64,000 nt of DNA from Candidatus Geothermarchaeum rappei (lineage in GTDB: Archaea > Thermoproteota > Nitrososphaeria > Geothermarchaeales > JDFR-13), in NCBI GenBank assembly GCA_002011085.2, contig MTMB02000001.1, forward strand, positions 1,091,627-1,155,626. The letters run 5' to 3'. How positions within the stretch are numbered: position 1 is the stretch's first letter; every line of letters begins with the position of its first letter. Below are positions 1 through 7,802 of the stretch, in pieces. A model generated the notes under the pieces. It saw only the letters and a list, made by a program, of their open reading frames with translations. It was not told the origin of the DNA and did no database searches. The translations under genes were made by a program, and so were the position numbers.

Positions 1-2
1 AA

Positions 3-494
3 GATGCAATGGAGTGTATGGTTAGGCTTATAAGCTCCCCGCCAGAGCCAGGACAGTATACCGTTGTAAACCAAGTTTCAGGCCTATATAAGTTAAAGAC
101 TATTGCTAAGACTGTGGCTGAGGTAGGAGCGGAATTTGGATTCGACGTCAAGATACAGAGAATTGAGAATCCGAGGGTTGAATCCGAGGTACATCCACTT
201 GAGGTGGTTGCTGAGAACCTGCCGGAGAGAGGATTTAGGCCGAGAGTATCGCTTGAGAGGGAGATAAGGAGGATGTTTGACCTACTCAGTAGAAAGCATA
301 TTGTTAGGAGATTGGAGAAGGTAAAGGATACAATCATTCCACGTACATGGTGGAGTGGAGATAAGAGGGATCCAAAGGTACTTGGAGTATACTCGCCTGA
401 CGAGGTGAGGGAGGAGGAAGGCGGCTTCAGAGGCATCCTCCATATGCCCTTAGATAGTGTATTTGTATATAGATGGGAGGATGAGGAAAAGTGA
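3..494 (+). CDS. NAD-dependent epimerase, UDP-sulfoquinovose synthase-like (3' end, partial)
   Basis: This is the C-terminal part of a nucleotide-sugar epimerase; the frame is open to the left edge, so the Rossmann NAD-binding half lies outside the window. The visible piece carries the segment GQYTVVNQVSGLYKL followed by NPRVESEVHP, which resembles the C-terminal FNQFTE and NPRVEAEEH region of SQD1/Agl3 UDP-sulfoquinovose synthases. Known enzymes of that group make UDP-sulfoquinovose from UDP-glucose and sulfite, and in Sulfolobus Agl3 feeds S-layer N-glycans. The last 50 residues are basic and unlike plant SQD1, so a related epimerase with another product is possible. The next gene starts inside its stop codon. 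Confidence 0.7.
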   Translation, partial: DAMECMVRLISSPPEPGQYTVVNQVSGLYKLKTIAKTVAEVGAEFGFDVKIQRIENPRVESEVHPLEVVAENLPERGFRPRVSLEREIRRMFDLLSRKHIVRRLEKVKDTIIPRTWWSGDKRDPKVLGVYSPDEVREEEGGFRGILHMPLDSVFVYRWEDEEK

Positions 495-829
495 TATTCA
501 CAGACAAGAATTTCCAAGAGGAGGTGCTTAAATCCCCTATACCGGTGCTTGTAGAGTTCTGGGCATCATGGTGCCCCCCATGCAAGATGGTTGAGCCTAT
601 CATTGATAGGCTGGAGAAGGAGTATATGGGCAGGATGAAGATAGGTAAAATGAATGTGGATATAAACCCTGTGACCGCAAAGAGATATAACGTTAAGGGG
701 CTACCCACATTCATCATCTTCATAAATGGGAAAATCGTCTATAGAGGAGTTGCTGCCAAGACTGAGAACGAGCTTAGAAGGGTTATTGAAGAGATACTCG
801 CCTCCCAAGATGAGGAGGTTAGGGTATAG
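491..829 (+). CDS. Thioredoxin
   Basis: A single-domain thioredoxin of 112 residues, the usual family length, acting as a cytosolic dithiol-disulfide carrier. The active site is WCPPC with cysteines at residues 28 and 31; bacterial thioredoxin 1 has WCGPC, so the Gly-to-Pro change may shift the redox potential. The cis-proline loop is visible as GLPTFIIF near residue 75. It starts with GTG in a GTGA overlap with the stop of the preceding epimerase, with a GGGAGG ribosome site at 475-480, so the two are translationally coupled. No signal peptide is seen. Why a thioredoxin is coupled to a sugar epimerase is not clear from the sequence. Confidence 0.93.
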   Translation: MIFTDKNFQEEVLKSPIPVLVEFWASWCPPCKMVEPIIDRLEKEYMGRMKIGKMNVDINPVTAKRYNVKGLPTFIIFINGKIVYRGVAAKTENELRRVIEEILASQDEEVRV

Positions 830-850
830 ATAACCAAAGCAAGTAGTGAG

Positions 851-1696
851 ATGAATAATATGAAGAACGGTGTTGATGAAGTAAAGAATCTACTGCTTAG
901 AATGGGGTTAAACGTATATCAAGCCTCGGTACTGGCTACTCTAATCCATATCGGAGAGACTAAGGCGACTGTGCTAAGCAAGGTAAGTAATGTCCCCACG
1001 GCCAAGGTATATGAAGTCCTCGACGAACTTGTTAGAATGGGGCTTGTAACTGTAAAACCAGGCAGGCCAGCCTTATACTCACCGGTTTCTCCAGAAGATA
1101 TTGCCAGTTCAATGGTTTCTTGGAGCCTTGAGGAAATGAGGAGGAAGCTGGATGAGATGAGGAAACTGAATGACGAGTTTATACGAGTAGCTTCAAAGGT
1201 ATATCTCAAGGGTAAGAAGGGGCTGGTTAAAAAGCCCCTTATCAGGATAATGAGTGTAGGAGAAGTATCTGAGAAAGAGACTAGAAAATTATATGAGGAG
1301 GCTAGAGAAGAAATTTTAATTTTATCACAGGCCTTTGAGTATTTCCCTAAGGTTCTTGACGAGCTTGTCAAGGCGTCTGAGAGAGGTGTTAGGATAAAAA
1401 TCATTTTGAGGAAGCCTGAGAAACTAAATAAGGAGAATAGGAGGGTTCAGGATACTACTATAGAGACACTGAAGAAAAACCTAGATGGGAAGATAGAGAT
1501 TAGGTTCGTGGATGAAGTACCGTTAAGAGGGTCTATTATAGATCCTAGGGGAAATGGGAAGGCGATCTTCCTGGTTGAGGAGGCCGGGGTCCCCCTAGAA
1601 TTTAGGGAAGCGGCCTTGACGACGAACCCGGGTCTAATAAAGTCTCTTGCCTTGATGTTCAACCTTTTATGGTCAAGTGCATTTAAGCATGAGTAA
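851..1696 (+). CDS. TrmB-type transcriptional regulator
   Basis: A 281-residue DNA-binding regulator. Residues 10-85 form a winged helix-turn-helix of the TrmB type: LGLNVYQA-like first helix, TKATVLSKVSNVPTAKVYEV recognition region and a wing ending in LYSPVSPED. A helical linker follows (about 88-115), then an alpha/beta domain of the PLD-like type found in TrmB proteins (about 125-280). TrmB regulators in archaea usually sense sugars or sugar phosphates and control transport or sugar metabolism. It lies between the thioredoxin and two sugar-nucleotide genes on one strand, so they are likely targets (inference). Two in-frame ATGs exist; GTGAG at 846-850 suits the second ATG at 860. Confidence 0.82.
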   Translation: MNNMKNGVDEVKNLLLRMGLNVYQASVLATLIHIGETKATVLSKVSNVPTAKVYEVLDELVRMGLVTVKPGRPALYSPVSPEDIASSMVSWSLEEMRRKLDEMRKLNDEFIRVASKVYLKGKKGLVKKPLIRIMSVGEVSEKETRKLYEEAREEILILSQAFEYFPKVLDELVKASERGVRIKIILRKPEKLNKENRRVQDTTIETLKKNLDGKIEIRFVDEVPLRGSIIDPRGNGKAIFLVEEAGVPLEFREAALTTNPGLIKSLALMFNLLWSSAFKHE

Positions 1697-1712
1697 TTGG
1701 GGTGTATAGTAT

Positions 1713-2645
1713 ATGAAGGTTCTAATTACTGGGGCAGCTGGGTATATAGGCTCAGCCCTTATTAAACGACTTGGGGAGAATAGTGATATCGACGTGATAT
1801 ACGCCTTGGATGCGGTTGAGATACCATCTAGTATTATCAACAAGGATGTACAGCCGATCACGCTAGACTTGACTAATGTAGAAGATGTTTCGAGGAGCTT
1901 AAGTGATATAGATGTCGATGTAGTTGTACATCTAGCTGCAAAGATAAGGGGCGATATACAGGATTTGATCAACGTCAATGTAATAGGTACATCCAACATC
2001 ATGGAAGCAGTCAAAAAAGATAGACTTAGGATGTTTATAGCCGCGTCTACAGCTGCACAGCTATATGGTAACGCACGTTACATCCCTATAGATGAGGGAC
2101 ACCCCGTTAACCCTATGTCACCCTATGGAGTCTCAAAACATCTTATGGAACAGCTACTCATGTACTATGTTAGGAGACATGATGTTCCAGTAACAATATT
2201 TAGACAGACAAATGTATATGGTCCTTCGCCAGTCAAGAAATTCACGGTTATAAACAGATTCGTTGATCAAGCGTTGAATAAAGGAGAGATAGACATCCAC
2301 GGAGACGGGAAACAGGTTAGGAACTTTATTTACATAGATGACTTAATCGAGTTTTATATAAGGGCGATATTATCAAGTAAAGAGACTCCAGTAAAGGGAG
2401 AGATTATAAATATAGCTGGTCCGGGGGAGCATACTATTAGGGAGATAGCTGAGATGGTCTCAAAGCATATTATGGAGAAAACTGGTAGGGATGTTAGGAT
2501 CAAACACGTTCCCTCCACCCATGTGGGGAGGGGAGAAATATATAGATTTAAGATAAGTATTGAGAAGGCTATAAAACTATTTAATTACCGTCCTAAAATC
2601 ACAGTTTATAAAGGTCTGGAGATGCTCCTAAAGGAGGTTGTTTAG
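1713..2645 (+). CDS. NAD-dependent nucleotide-sugar epimerase/dehydratase
   Basis: An extended short-chain dehydrogenase of 310 residues acting on a nucleotide-sugar. The N-terminus has the GxxGxxG NAD-binding motif (GAAGYIG, glycines 7, 10 and 13). The catalytic pair is in SPYGVSK near residue 138-142. The C-terminal half, with VNIYGP-like NVYGPSPV and a C-terminal helix, matches GalE/RmlB-like sugar epimerases, but the substrate cannot be told. Start ATG is supported by GGGGTG at 1699-1704, eight bases upstream. It is followed after three bases by a DegT aminotransferase, so the pair may make an amino sugar nucleotide for surface glycans. Confidence 0.85.
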   Translation: MKVLITGAAGYIGSALIKRLGENSDIDVIYALDAVEIPSSIINKDVQPITLDLTNVEDVSRSLSDIDVDVVVHLAAKIRGDIQDLINVNVIGTSNIMEAVKKDRLRMFIAASTAAQLYGNARYIPIDEGHPVNPMSPYGVSKHLMEQLLMYYVRRHDVPVTIFRQTNVYGPSPVKKFTVINRFVDQALNKGEIDIHGDGKQVRNFIYIDDLIEFYIRAILSSKETPVKGEIINIAGPGEHTIREIAEMVSKHIMEKTGRDVRIKHVPSTHVGRGEIYRFKISIEKAIKLFNYRPKITVYKGLEMLLKEVV

Positions 2646-2648
2646 ATA

Positions 2649-3824
2649 ATGGACAAGGATGGCCTGATTAAGGTATCGATCCCAGTAGTCGGGGAAGAGG
2701 AGATAGAGGCGGTTGCAGAGGTACTTAGATCTGGGTATTACGTCCAAGGTAGGAATGTCAAGAAGTTTGAAGAAGGTTGGGCGGAGTATATAGGTGTAGA
2801 ACATGCAGTAGCCACTAACAGTGGGACATCCGCGCTTCACATAGCCCTAGCAGCTGCTGATATAGGCCCTGGGGACGAGGTTATTGTTCCACCTCTCACA
2901 TTCTTCGCCACTATAGAGGCGGTTTTACATCAAAACGCGATACCCGTTTTCGCGGATATTGATCCTGAGACATTTACATTGGATCCTAAGGACGTTGAGG
3001 ATAAGATTACTGATAAGACTAGAGCGATAATACCAGTTCATCTATTTGGTCTCCCAGCCGAGATGGATGAAATAATGAGGATTGCCAGGAGAAATGATCT
3101 CGTAGTTATTGAAGACTGTGCACAGGCACATGGTGCAGAGTATAAGGGGAAGAGAGTTGGGTCAATAGGAGACGTTGGATGTTGGAGCTTCTACGCGACT
3201 AAGAACATAACCACCGGTGAAGGCGGTATGATAACAACGAACAACTCTGAGATAGCTGAGAAAGCCAGGATAATAAGGAGTCATGGAATGACGTCACGGG
3301 ACGACCATGTTGTACTCGGATACAATTATAGGATGAATGAGATACAGGCAGCTATAGGTGTTGTCCAGCTAAGAAAGATTGAAGAATTAAATAATATTAG
3401 GATTAGAAATTCACTGTATCTCATAGATAGTCTTAGGGACATTGGGTGGATGAAGCCGCAGAAGATACCTGATTATGTTAGGCATGTATTTTTCTGGGCT
3501 CCTTTTCTAGTTGAAGAAGAGAAGCTTGGTATGGATACAAAAGAACTTGTTAAACAGCTTAGGGAGAAGGGTGTAGAGGTTAGGCATAGATATAGAGAGC
3601 CACTATATAAACAAACGATGCTGGTTCATAAGGCCGCTTACCCACGGGGATGTCCATTTACATGTCCATACTATGGTAAAGAGATAGAATACTCCAAAGT
3701 ATATCTACCTAACGCCGAGAAGGTTGCCGGTAAGCTTATCGGGCTACCCAACCATCCTAAACTGACTGAGGCTGAGCTAGCCAAGATTGTAAAAGTCTTT
3801 AGAAGCCTTATCGCCAACCCATAA
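2649..3824 (+). CDS. DegT/DnrJ/EryC1 family sugar aminotransferase
   Basis: A 391-residue PLP-dependent aminotransferase that converts a keto-sugar nucleotide to an amino sugar, normally with glutamate as donor. Fold-type I features are visible: NSGTSALHIAL near 60-70, the IEDCAQAHGAEYKG segment near 155, and the Schiff-base lysine in SFYATKNITTGEGG near residue 185. Residues 330-345 insert a short Cys-containing piece (GCPFTCPYYG) that I do not recall from the standard family. Start ATG has a strong GGAGGT site at 2633-2638. It follows the epimerase with a three-base gap and its 3' end overlaps the convergent acyltransferase gene by 17 bases. Confidence 0.9.
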   Translation: MDKDGLIKVSIPVVGEEEIEAVAEVLRSGYYVQGRNVKKFEEGWAEYIGVEHAVATNSGTSALHIALAAADIGPGDEVIVPPLTFFATIEAVLHQNAIPVFADIDPETFTLDPKDVEDKITDKTRAIIPVHLFGLPAEMDEIMRIARRNDLVVIEDCAQAHGAEYKGKRVGSIGDVGCWSFYATKNITTGEGGMITTNNSEIAEKARIIRSHGMTSRDDHVVLGYNYRMNEIQAAIGVVQLRKIEELNNIRIRNSLYLIDSLRDIGWMKPQKIPDYVRHVFFWAPFLVEEEKLGMDTKELVKQLREKGVEVRHRYREPLYKQTMLVHKAAYPRGCPFTCPYYGKEIEYSKVYLPNAEKVAGKLIGLPNHPKLTEAELAKIVKVFRSLIANP

Positions 3825-4590
3825 CCGCCTCAATATATTTCTGCAGATCCTCATCTGAAACATATTTATAGACTCGTGCAGGATTCCCTACTACAATCGC
3901 CTTATCCGGCACATCCTTCGTAACAACAGCGGCAGCGCCCACTATAGACCCTCTTCCAATCCTTAGCCCAGGGAGTATCCTAGCTCCAATACCTATCCTC
4001 ACAAAATCCTCTATAACAGCCCCTTCATTACCATATCCAGGGATACTATATTTATTATCGGAGAAGGTTGCCATGGGTGCTATGAAGACGCCTTTTCCAA
4101 TGATCATTGACTGAGGGAGAGCGACAAGGGTATTTATCCTACTCCTGTCACCCACTTTTGAATAGCCATTTAATACAGAGTTGGATCCCACTAGACATCG
4201 CTCACCGATCCTTGTATGCTCCCTAATGATTGCGTTATGACCCGTGTTGAACCCACGCCCTATAACTACATGAGTGTAGATAACCGACCCAGAGCGGATC
4301 ACACTATCCTCACCAATTACTGTAGCGGCATCCTCAATCACGAAACTCCTAAGCTTCGGATCTGTATAAGAATGATCTACGCCGATCAGCTCCTTCTTAG
4401 ACGGATGGCCCACTATACACTGGGGGCCTATCTTAACATTATCACCAATCCTAGCAGAGCCGTATATAATGGTATATGGCCCGATCTCCACATTGTCTCC
4501 TATAACCGCCCCACTCCTGATAATAACACCTTCACCGAGGACTATTCCATCACCCAGCTTCACGTCACCCTCGATTATAGCCCGCCTCAT
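3808..4590 (-). CDS. Hexapeptide-repeat acyltransferase (left-handed beta helix)
   Basis: A 260-residue protein built largely of [LIV]-G-x4 hexapeptide repeats (for example AVIGDN, ARIGDN, TVIGED, VVIGRG, TRIGER), with a C-terminal GAAAVVTKDVPDKAIVVGNPA motif typical of LbH acetyltransferases. These enzymes transfer an acetyl or formyl group, often to amino sugars, in the cytosol as trimers. Its position tail to tail with an epimerase-aminotransferase pair fits N-acylation of the amino sugar they make, as in WlbB- or PglD-type pathways; this is an inference from context. The acyl donor and acceptor cannot be read from the sequence. It is the only gene on its transcript as far as visible. Confidence 0.85.
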   Translation of the reverse strand: MRRAIIEGDVKLGDGIVLGEGVIIRSGAVIGDNVEIGPYTIIYGSARIGDNVKIGPQCIVGHPSKKELIGVDHSYTDPKLRSFVIEDAATVIGEDSVIRSGSVIYTHVVIGRGFNTGHNAIIREHTRIGERCLVGSNSVLNGYSKVGDRSRINTLVALPQSMIIGKGVFIAPMATFSDNKYSIPGYGNEGAVIEDFVRIGIGARILPGLRIGRGSIVGAAAVVTKDVPDKAIVVGNPARVYKYVSDEDLQKYIEAVMGWR

Positions 4591-4664
4591 TTTTGTAGAA
4601 AATGATTATACTTGTAAATAATAAATGTTCCCAGTGGATTAGGGAGACGGCGACATCCCAAATC

Positions 4665-4674
4665 CTTATTTATA
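4665..4674 (+). promoter_or_regulatory. TATA-like box for the small RHH-type gene
   Basis: CTTATTTATA lies 37-46 bases before the ATG at 4711 in a 111-base divergent gap between the acyltransferase and the small ribbon-helix-helix-type gene. The spacing fits an archaeal promoter with a short leader carrying the GAGG ribosome site. Assignment is by pattern only. Confidence 0.4.
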
Positions 4675-4701
4675 GAATATCCACTTTAGTTAATTTCGAG
4701 G

Positions 4702-4911
4702 ATGATTAAAATGGATAAGGTCGAGATCAAGATATCAAAGGAGGTATATGAGCTTCTAGAGAAGACCGTGGAGGAAAGCGGCGGAGAATTCAGTTCAGTA
4801 GAGGAACTGGCAGAGTTCATCTTAAGGGAAGCCCTTTCTGAGGAGGAGGTCTATACACCCGAGGAGGAAGAGGAGATTAAGAAGAGGCTGAGAAGCCTAG
4901 GATATTTATAG
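4702..4911 (+). CDS. Small ribbon-helix-helix-like protein with C-terminal LGYL tail
   Basis: A 69-residue acidic protein. The first 50 residues (KVEIKISKEVYELLEK, then FSSVEELAEFILREAL) have the strand-helix-helix pattern of CopG/MetJ-type ribbon-helix-helix proteins. A stretch of glutamates leads to the end EEIKKRLRSLGYL, nearly the same tail as the 77-residue protein at 8981-9214 and similar to the end of the APS kinase at 7259-7792. Family knowledge would make it a dimeric DNA-binding protein, but the strand is acidic for a DNA binder, so a protein-protein role is also possible. GAGG at 4698-4701 favours the second ATG at 4711 (MDKVEIK). It meets the phosphodiesterase gene tail to tail with a 6-base overlap. 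Confidence 0.7.
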   Translation: MIKMDKVEIKISKEVYELLEKTVEESGGEFSSVEELAEFILREALSEEEVYTPEEEEEIKKRLRSLGYL

Positions 4912-6276
4912 TAGGGAGGAGCCCCGGATATCGGCTGGGGACTTCAATCCAAATATATCTAGGATCGTGGGGAAAACGTCGTAGATGCTACACCGAATCT
5001 CCTCGGGAGAGTTTCTTAAGGGATCGTATAATATGAAGACACCGTCATAATCATGGACAGCGTCGTCGGGCCCAGTGTCATTCTCAGGGAGATACGGATC
5101 GGAGTAGCCTAATGTGCCGGCGCTCCTCCAATATAAGTCGTCGAAATATACCATTAGGTCGGGGGGATTACCATTTACATCCTTATATAGCTCCTCAGGC
5201 GTGTATACATGGTTTCTCCAATACTCACCATTAGGCCCATGTATGGAGAGAAGGTTCCTCGCTAACTCCCGCCTAACATCATCATATTCACCCCAATCCA
5301 CAACACCCTCTTTCTCCCTATCCTTTACGTTAAGGAATATACGTGCATAGTATCCACCCCATCCCCATGCTATACTCCTGCTCCAGTCTATATCCACGTC
5401 GGATAGACGGCTTCCAGGCTCTATATCTCCTTTTACAACTAGATAGCCTTTTTCAATAAGCCAGTCGTTTATCGCAAATGCGCCCTTCATCATCTTAGCC
5501 CCGTGGTCAGAGACTATCATGAGGATATCCTCATCCCTAAGCAGCCGAAGTATCCTCCCCAGTATATCGTCTAACAACTTATAGTAGTCAAGTATAACTA
5601 TACTGAAATCCTTATGCGGTGTATACCTTGGATGGTTTTCGTCCATATATTTCCAGAATGCATGCTGAACCCTGTCCAAGCCTATCTCCATATAGATGAA
5701 TAAGTCCCATGGCTTTGACCCAGCCATTTTAATGGCGACCTCAGCGTGCTGTTTTGTCATATCGAATAACTCCTTCGCCAGGGATTCTCTATCCTCCCTT
5801 CTAAAAGGCACATCAAACACATAGTCTCCTACAATACCCGCCACCTCCTCCTTAAGAGAAGGTGGATAGGTATACTTGGCCTTGGAATTAGGAGTTAGGA
5901 AACAAGATATCATCCAGCCATTTAATTTAGACGGGGGGTAGGTCGGTGGGAGACCCATTACAAAAGACTTGTATCCAGCCTCACCTAAATAGTCCCATAC
6001 CTTCCTAACCCTGATAGATCTACTGCTTGATATAGAGAAGTCTATGTAATCATATCCCTTTCTATGCCTAAACCCATAGACCCCCATTTCACCGGGCTCT
6101 CTACCAGTCATCATAACCATCCATGCAGGTATGGTAATTGGGGGGTCGCAGCTCTTCATAGGCCCATATATAGACTTCTCCAGAATCTTTGAGAAATTGG
6201 GTAGGTAATCGCGGAACCTATCGAATAACAGCATGGGAGGAGCCGCGTCCAACCCGAATATAAACAGCCTCCTCAT
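4906..6276 (-). CDS. Alkaline-phosphatase-superfamily phosphodiesterase/nucleotide pyrophosphatase
   Basis: A 456-residue enzyme of the type I phosphodiesterase/nucleotide pyrophosphatase group. Metal-binding and catalytic landmarks are FIFGLDAAPP at 6-15 (first Asp), the nucleophile region PPITIPAWMVMMTG near 45-58, EIGLDRVQHAFWKY near 197-210, and the IVSDHGAK motif near 255. A second histidine lies in DAVHDYDGVF near 418. There is no signal peptide, so it should act in the cytosol on a nucleotide or phosphodiester. Position close to Sat and APS kinase suggests a role around APS, PAPS or PAP, for instance product hydrolysis, but this is inference. It lacks the LGYL tail carried by its small neighbour. 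Confidence 0.85.
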   Translation of the reverse strand: MRRLFIFGLDAAPPMLLFDRFRDYLPNFSKILEKSIYGPMKSCDPPITIPAWMVMMTGREPGEMGVYGFRHRKGYDYIDFSISSSRSIRVRKVWDYLGEAGYKSFVMGLPPTYPPSKLNGWMISCFLTPNSKAKYTYPPSLKEEVAGIVGDYVFDVPFRREDRESLAKELFDMTKQHAEVAIKMAGSKPWDLFIYMEIGLDRVQHAFWKYMDENHPRYTPHKDFSIVILDYYKLLDDILGRILRLLRDEDILMIVSDHGAKMMKGAFAINDWLIEKGYLVVKGDIEPGSRLSDVDIDWSRSIAWGWGGYYARIFLNVKDREKEGVVDWGEYDDVRRELARNLLSIHGPNGEYWRNHVYTPEELYKDVNGNPPDLMVYFDDLYWRSAGTLGYSDPYLPENDTGPDDAVHDYDGVFILYDPLRNSPEEIRCSIYDVFPTILDIFGLKSPADIRGSSLL

Positions 6277-6371
6277 AGCATCACCAGATACAGGTAGCCT
6301 AAAGAATATAGAGCAGGCAATTAAATTATAACGTTAAACTTATGCGATAGATGATCTCACTCGATTCACTA

Positions 6372-6380
6372 GATATATAA
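6372..6380 (+). promoter_or_regulatory. TATA-like box upstream of the second phosphodiesterase
   Basis: GATATATAA lies 33-41 bases before the ATG at 6413 in a 136-base divergent gap. The AT-rich core and the distance fit an archaeal promoter with a very short leader. Another AT-rich stretch (TATAAAATAAT) lies nearer the start, so the exact box is uncertain. Confidence 0.35.
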
Positions 6381-6412
6381 TGAACCATGTATAAAATAAT
6401 CATGATACGGAG

Positions 6413-7243
6413 ATGAAAGTCATTGTAATTGGGATAGATGGTTTAGAATATAGCTTAGTCAAGGGACTGGAGCTTAAGGCATTGATGCAGAGCCATTATG
6501 ATAAGCTAGAGATACCGAGGGAATGTTTCATAGAGACTGATACTGGTGCAGTACCATATACACCTAAGGTATGGGAAGCGATCTTAACAGGCGATAAACC
6601 AGATCCCGAGGAGACGAAAACCCTATGGAGATATAGGAATCCATTTATTGAGAGACTTAGATGGATACCTTTCCTAAGGAGGTTTAAAGGTAAACGTAGG
6701 CTACTTAAGAAGATTGGGTTCAATCCCATGAGGGTGAGCTTCAAGATTAGTAGGGAAACATTCCTAGATAGATGCAGGCCATCAATAGGCGTTAATATCC
6801 CGGGCATAAATATCTGGGAAGACCGTAACAGGAGGATAACCGAGTTAATCGACAAGGGAAGACATAAAACCTTGATGCTTGTTATGGATAGATATTTAAA
6901 CGACGTGTTCAACGAGTTTGAGAAACGACTCGATGAAGAGGATTATAGAGTAGCGATGATGTATATAAATAACTTGGATTATATAGGACACCTCTGCTGG
7001 TATAAATGCTTTGATAAGATCATAAGACTATATAAGAAAGTGGATGCAAAGGTTGGTAAACTCCTTAGAAAGCTTGACCATGATGTATCGCTAATTGTAA
7101 GTGACCATGGGATGAAGGGGAGTAGAGATGGAGTATCAGGCGAACACTCTTCATATCTCTTCTATTCCCTAAACATAGAAGATAGATTTGAGTCCATATA
7201 TGACATAGCGAGGAAGATAATTGAGTGGAGTGGATGCCGATAA
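6413..7243 (+). CDS. Short alkaline-phosphatase-superfamily protein
   Basis: A 276-residue relative of the phosphodiesterase at 4906-6276. It keeps the first metal motif GIDGLEYSL at residues 7-15, a nucleophile-like segment YTPKVWEAILTG near 50-60, the NNLDYIGHLCW motif near 187 and the SDHGMKG motif near 228, ending with a GEHSSY histidine. About 180 residues are missing relative to its neighbour, mainly the middle cap part, yet all metal motifs are present, so it looks like a compact enzyme and not a fragment. Its substrate is unknown. It is transcribed away from the other phosphodiesterase and convergent with the APS kinase gene. Confidence 0.78.
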   Translation: MKVIVIGIDGLEYSLVKGLELKALMQSHYDKLEIPRECFIETDTGAVPYTPKVWEAILTGDKPDPEETKTLWRYRNPFIERLRWIPFLRRFKGKRRLLKKIGFNPMRVSFKISRETFLDRCRPSIGVNIPGINIWEDRNRRITELIDKGRHKTLMLVMDRYLNDVFNEFEKRLDEEDYRVAMMYINNLDYIGHLCWYKCFDKIIRLYKKVDAKVGKLLRKLDHDVSLIVSDHGMKGSRDGVSGEHSSYLFYSLNIEDRFESIYDIARKIIEWSGCR

Positions 7244-7258
7244 GTAAACACTATAAGG

Positions 7259-7792
7259 CTATAGGTATCCCAGATCCTTAAGTCTCTGTAATATCGTTTT
7301 GACACACTCTTCAGGAGACATTCTGGATGTGTCCACCACCACCTCGGGATTCTCAGGCTCCTCATACGGATCGTCTATCCCAGTCATATGCTTTATCTCC
7401 CCAGCCAACGCCCTTTTATAGAGTCCTTTTGGGTCTCTCTCTATACATACTTTAAGTGGACATCTTACATAGACCTCTATAAAGTCCTTGATCAAGTCCC
7501 TAGCCATCCTCCTGACATCCCTATATGGTGAGACGAATGACGCAACAACTATAACCCCGTTCCTAGCCAGTAGATGAGATACATATGCCACTCTCCTAAG
7601 ATGCCTTGTCCTATCCTCCCTCGTAAACCCTGCCTCTGGACTCAGCCAGGGCCGGACCGAGTCTCCATCCAGCATCTCGACTTTCCTACCCATATCCCTG
7701 AAAACCTCTACAAGCCTTTTAGCCACAGTAGACTTTCCACTAGCCGGTAAACCTGTCAGCCATATCACGAAACCCTTATCCCCACATGCCAT
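7259..7792 (-). CDS. cysC: Adenylyl-sulfate (APS) kinase
   Basis: A 177-residue cytosolic kinase that phosphorylates the 3'-OH of APS to give PAPS. The P-loop is GLPASGKST at 14-22; the APS-binding region DGDSVRPWLSPEAGFTRED follows near 42-60, with RRVAYVS and the FVSPYRDVRR segment near 98-107. The block GLYKRALAGEIKHMTGIDDP near 132-150 is typical of the family. It ends in ILQRLKDLGYL, a tail shared with the two small RHH-type proteins nearby. The TAGGTGA ribosome site overlaps the stop codon of sat, ten bases upstream, so the two are one operon. Without a PAPS reductase in the window, PAPS most likely feeds sulfotransferases. Confidence 0.93.
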   Translation of the reverse strand: MACGDKGFVIWLTGLPASGKSTVAKRLVEVFRDMGRKVEMLDGDSVRPWLSPEAGFTREDRTRHLRRVAYVSHLLARNGVIVVASFVSPYRDVRRMARDLIKDFIEVYVRCPLKVCIERDPKGLYKRALAGEIKHMTGIDDPYEEPENPEVVVDTSRMSPEECVKTILQRLKDLGYL

Positions 7793-7802
7793 AGCCAGTC
7801 AC

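Noticed and set aside
919-1404. Long open frames on the opposite strand of clear genes, such as this one.
   Set aside because: They arise from the high purine bias and codon use of the real gene; translations lack family motifs and ribosome sites.
6413-7243. The short phosphodiesterase as a truncated pseudogene of 4906-6276.
   Set aside because: All metal motifs are present, the frame is intact, and it has its own promoter-like sequence.
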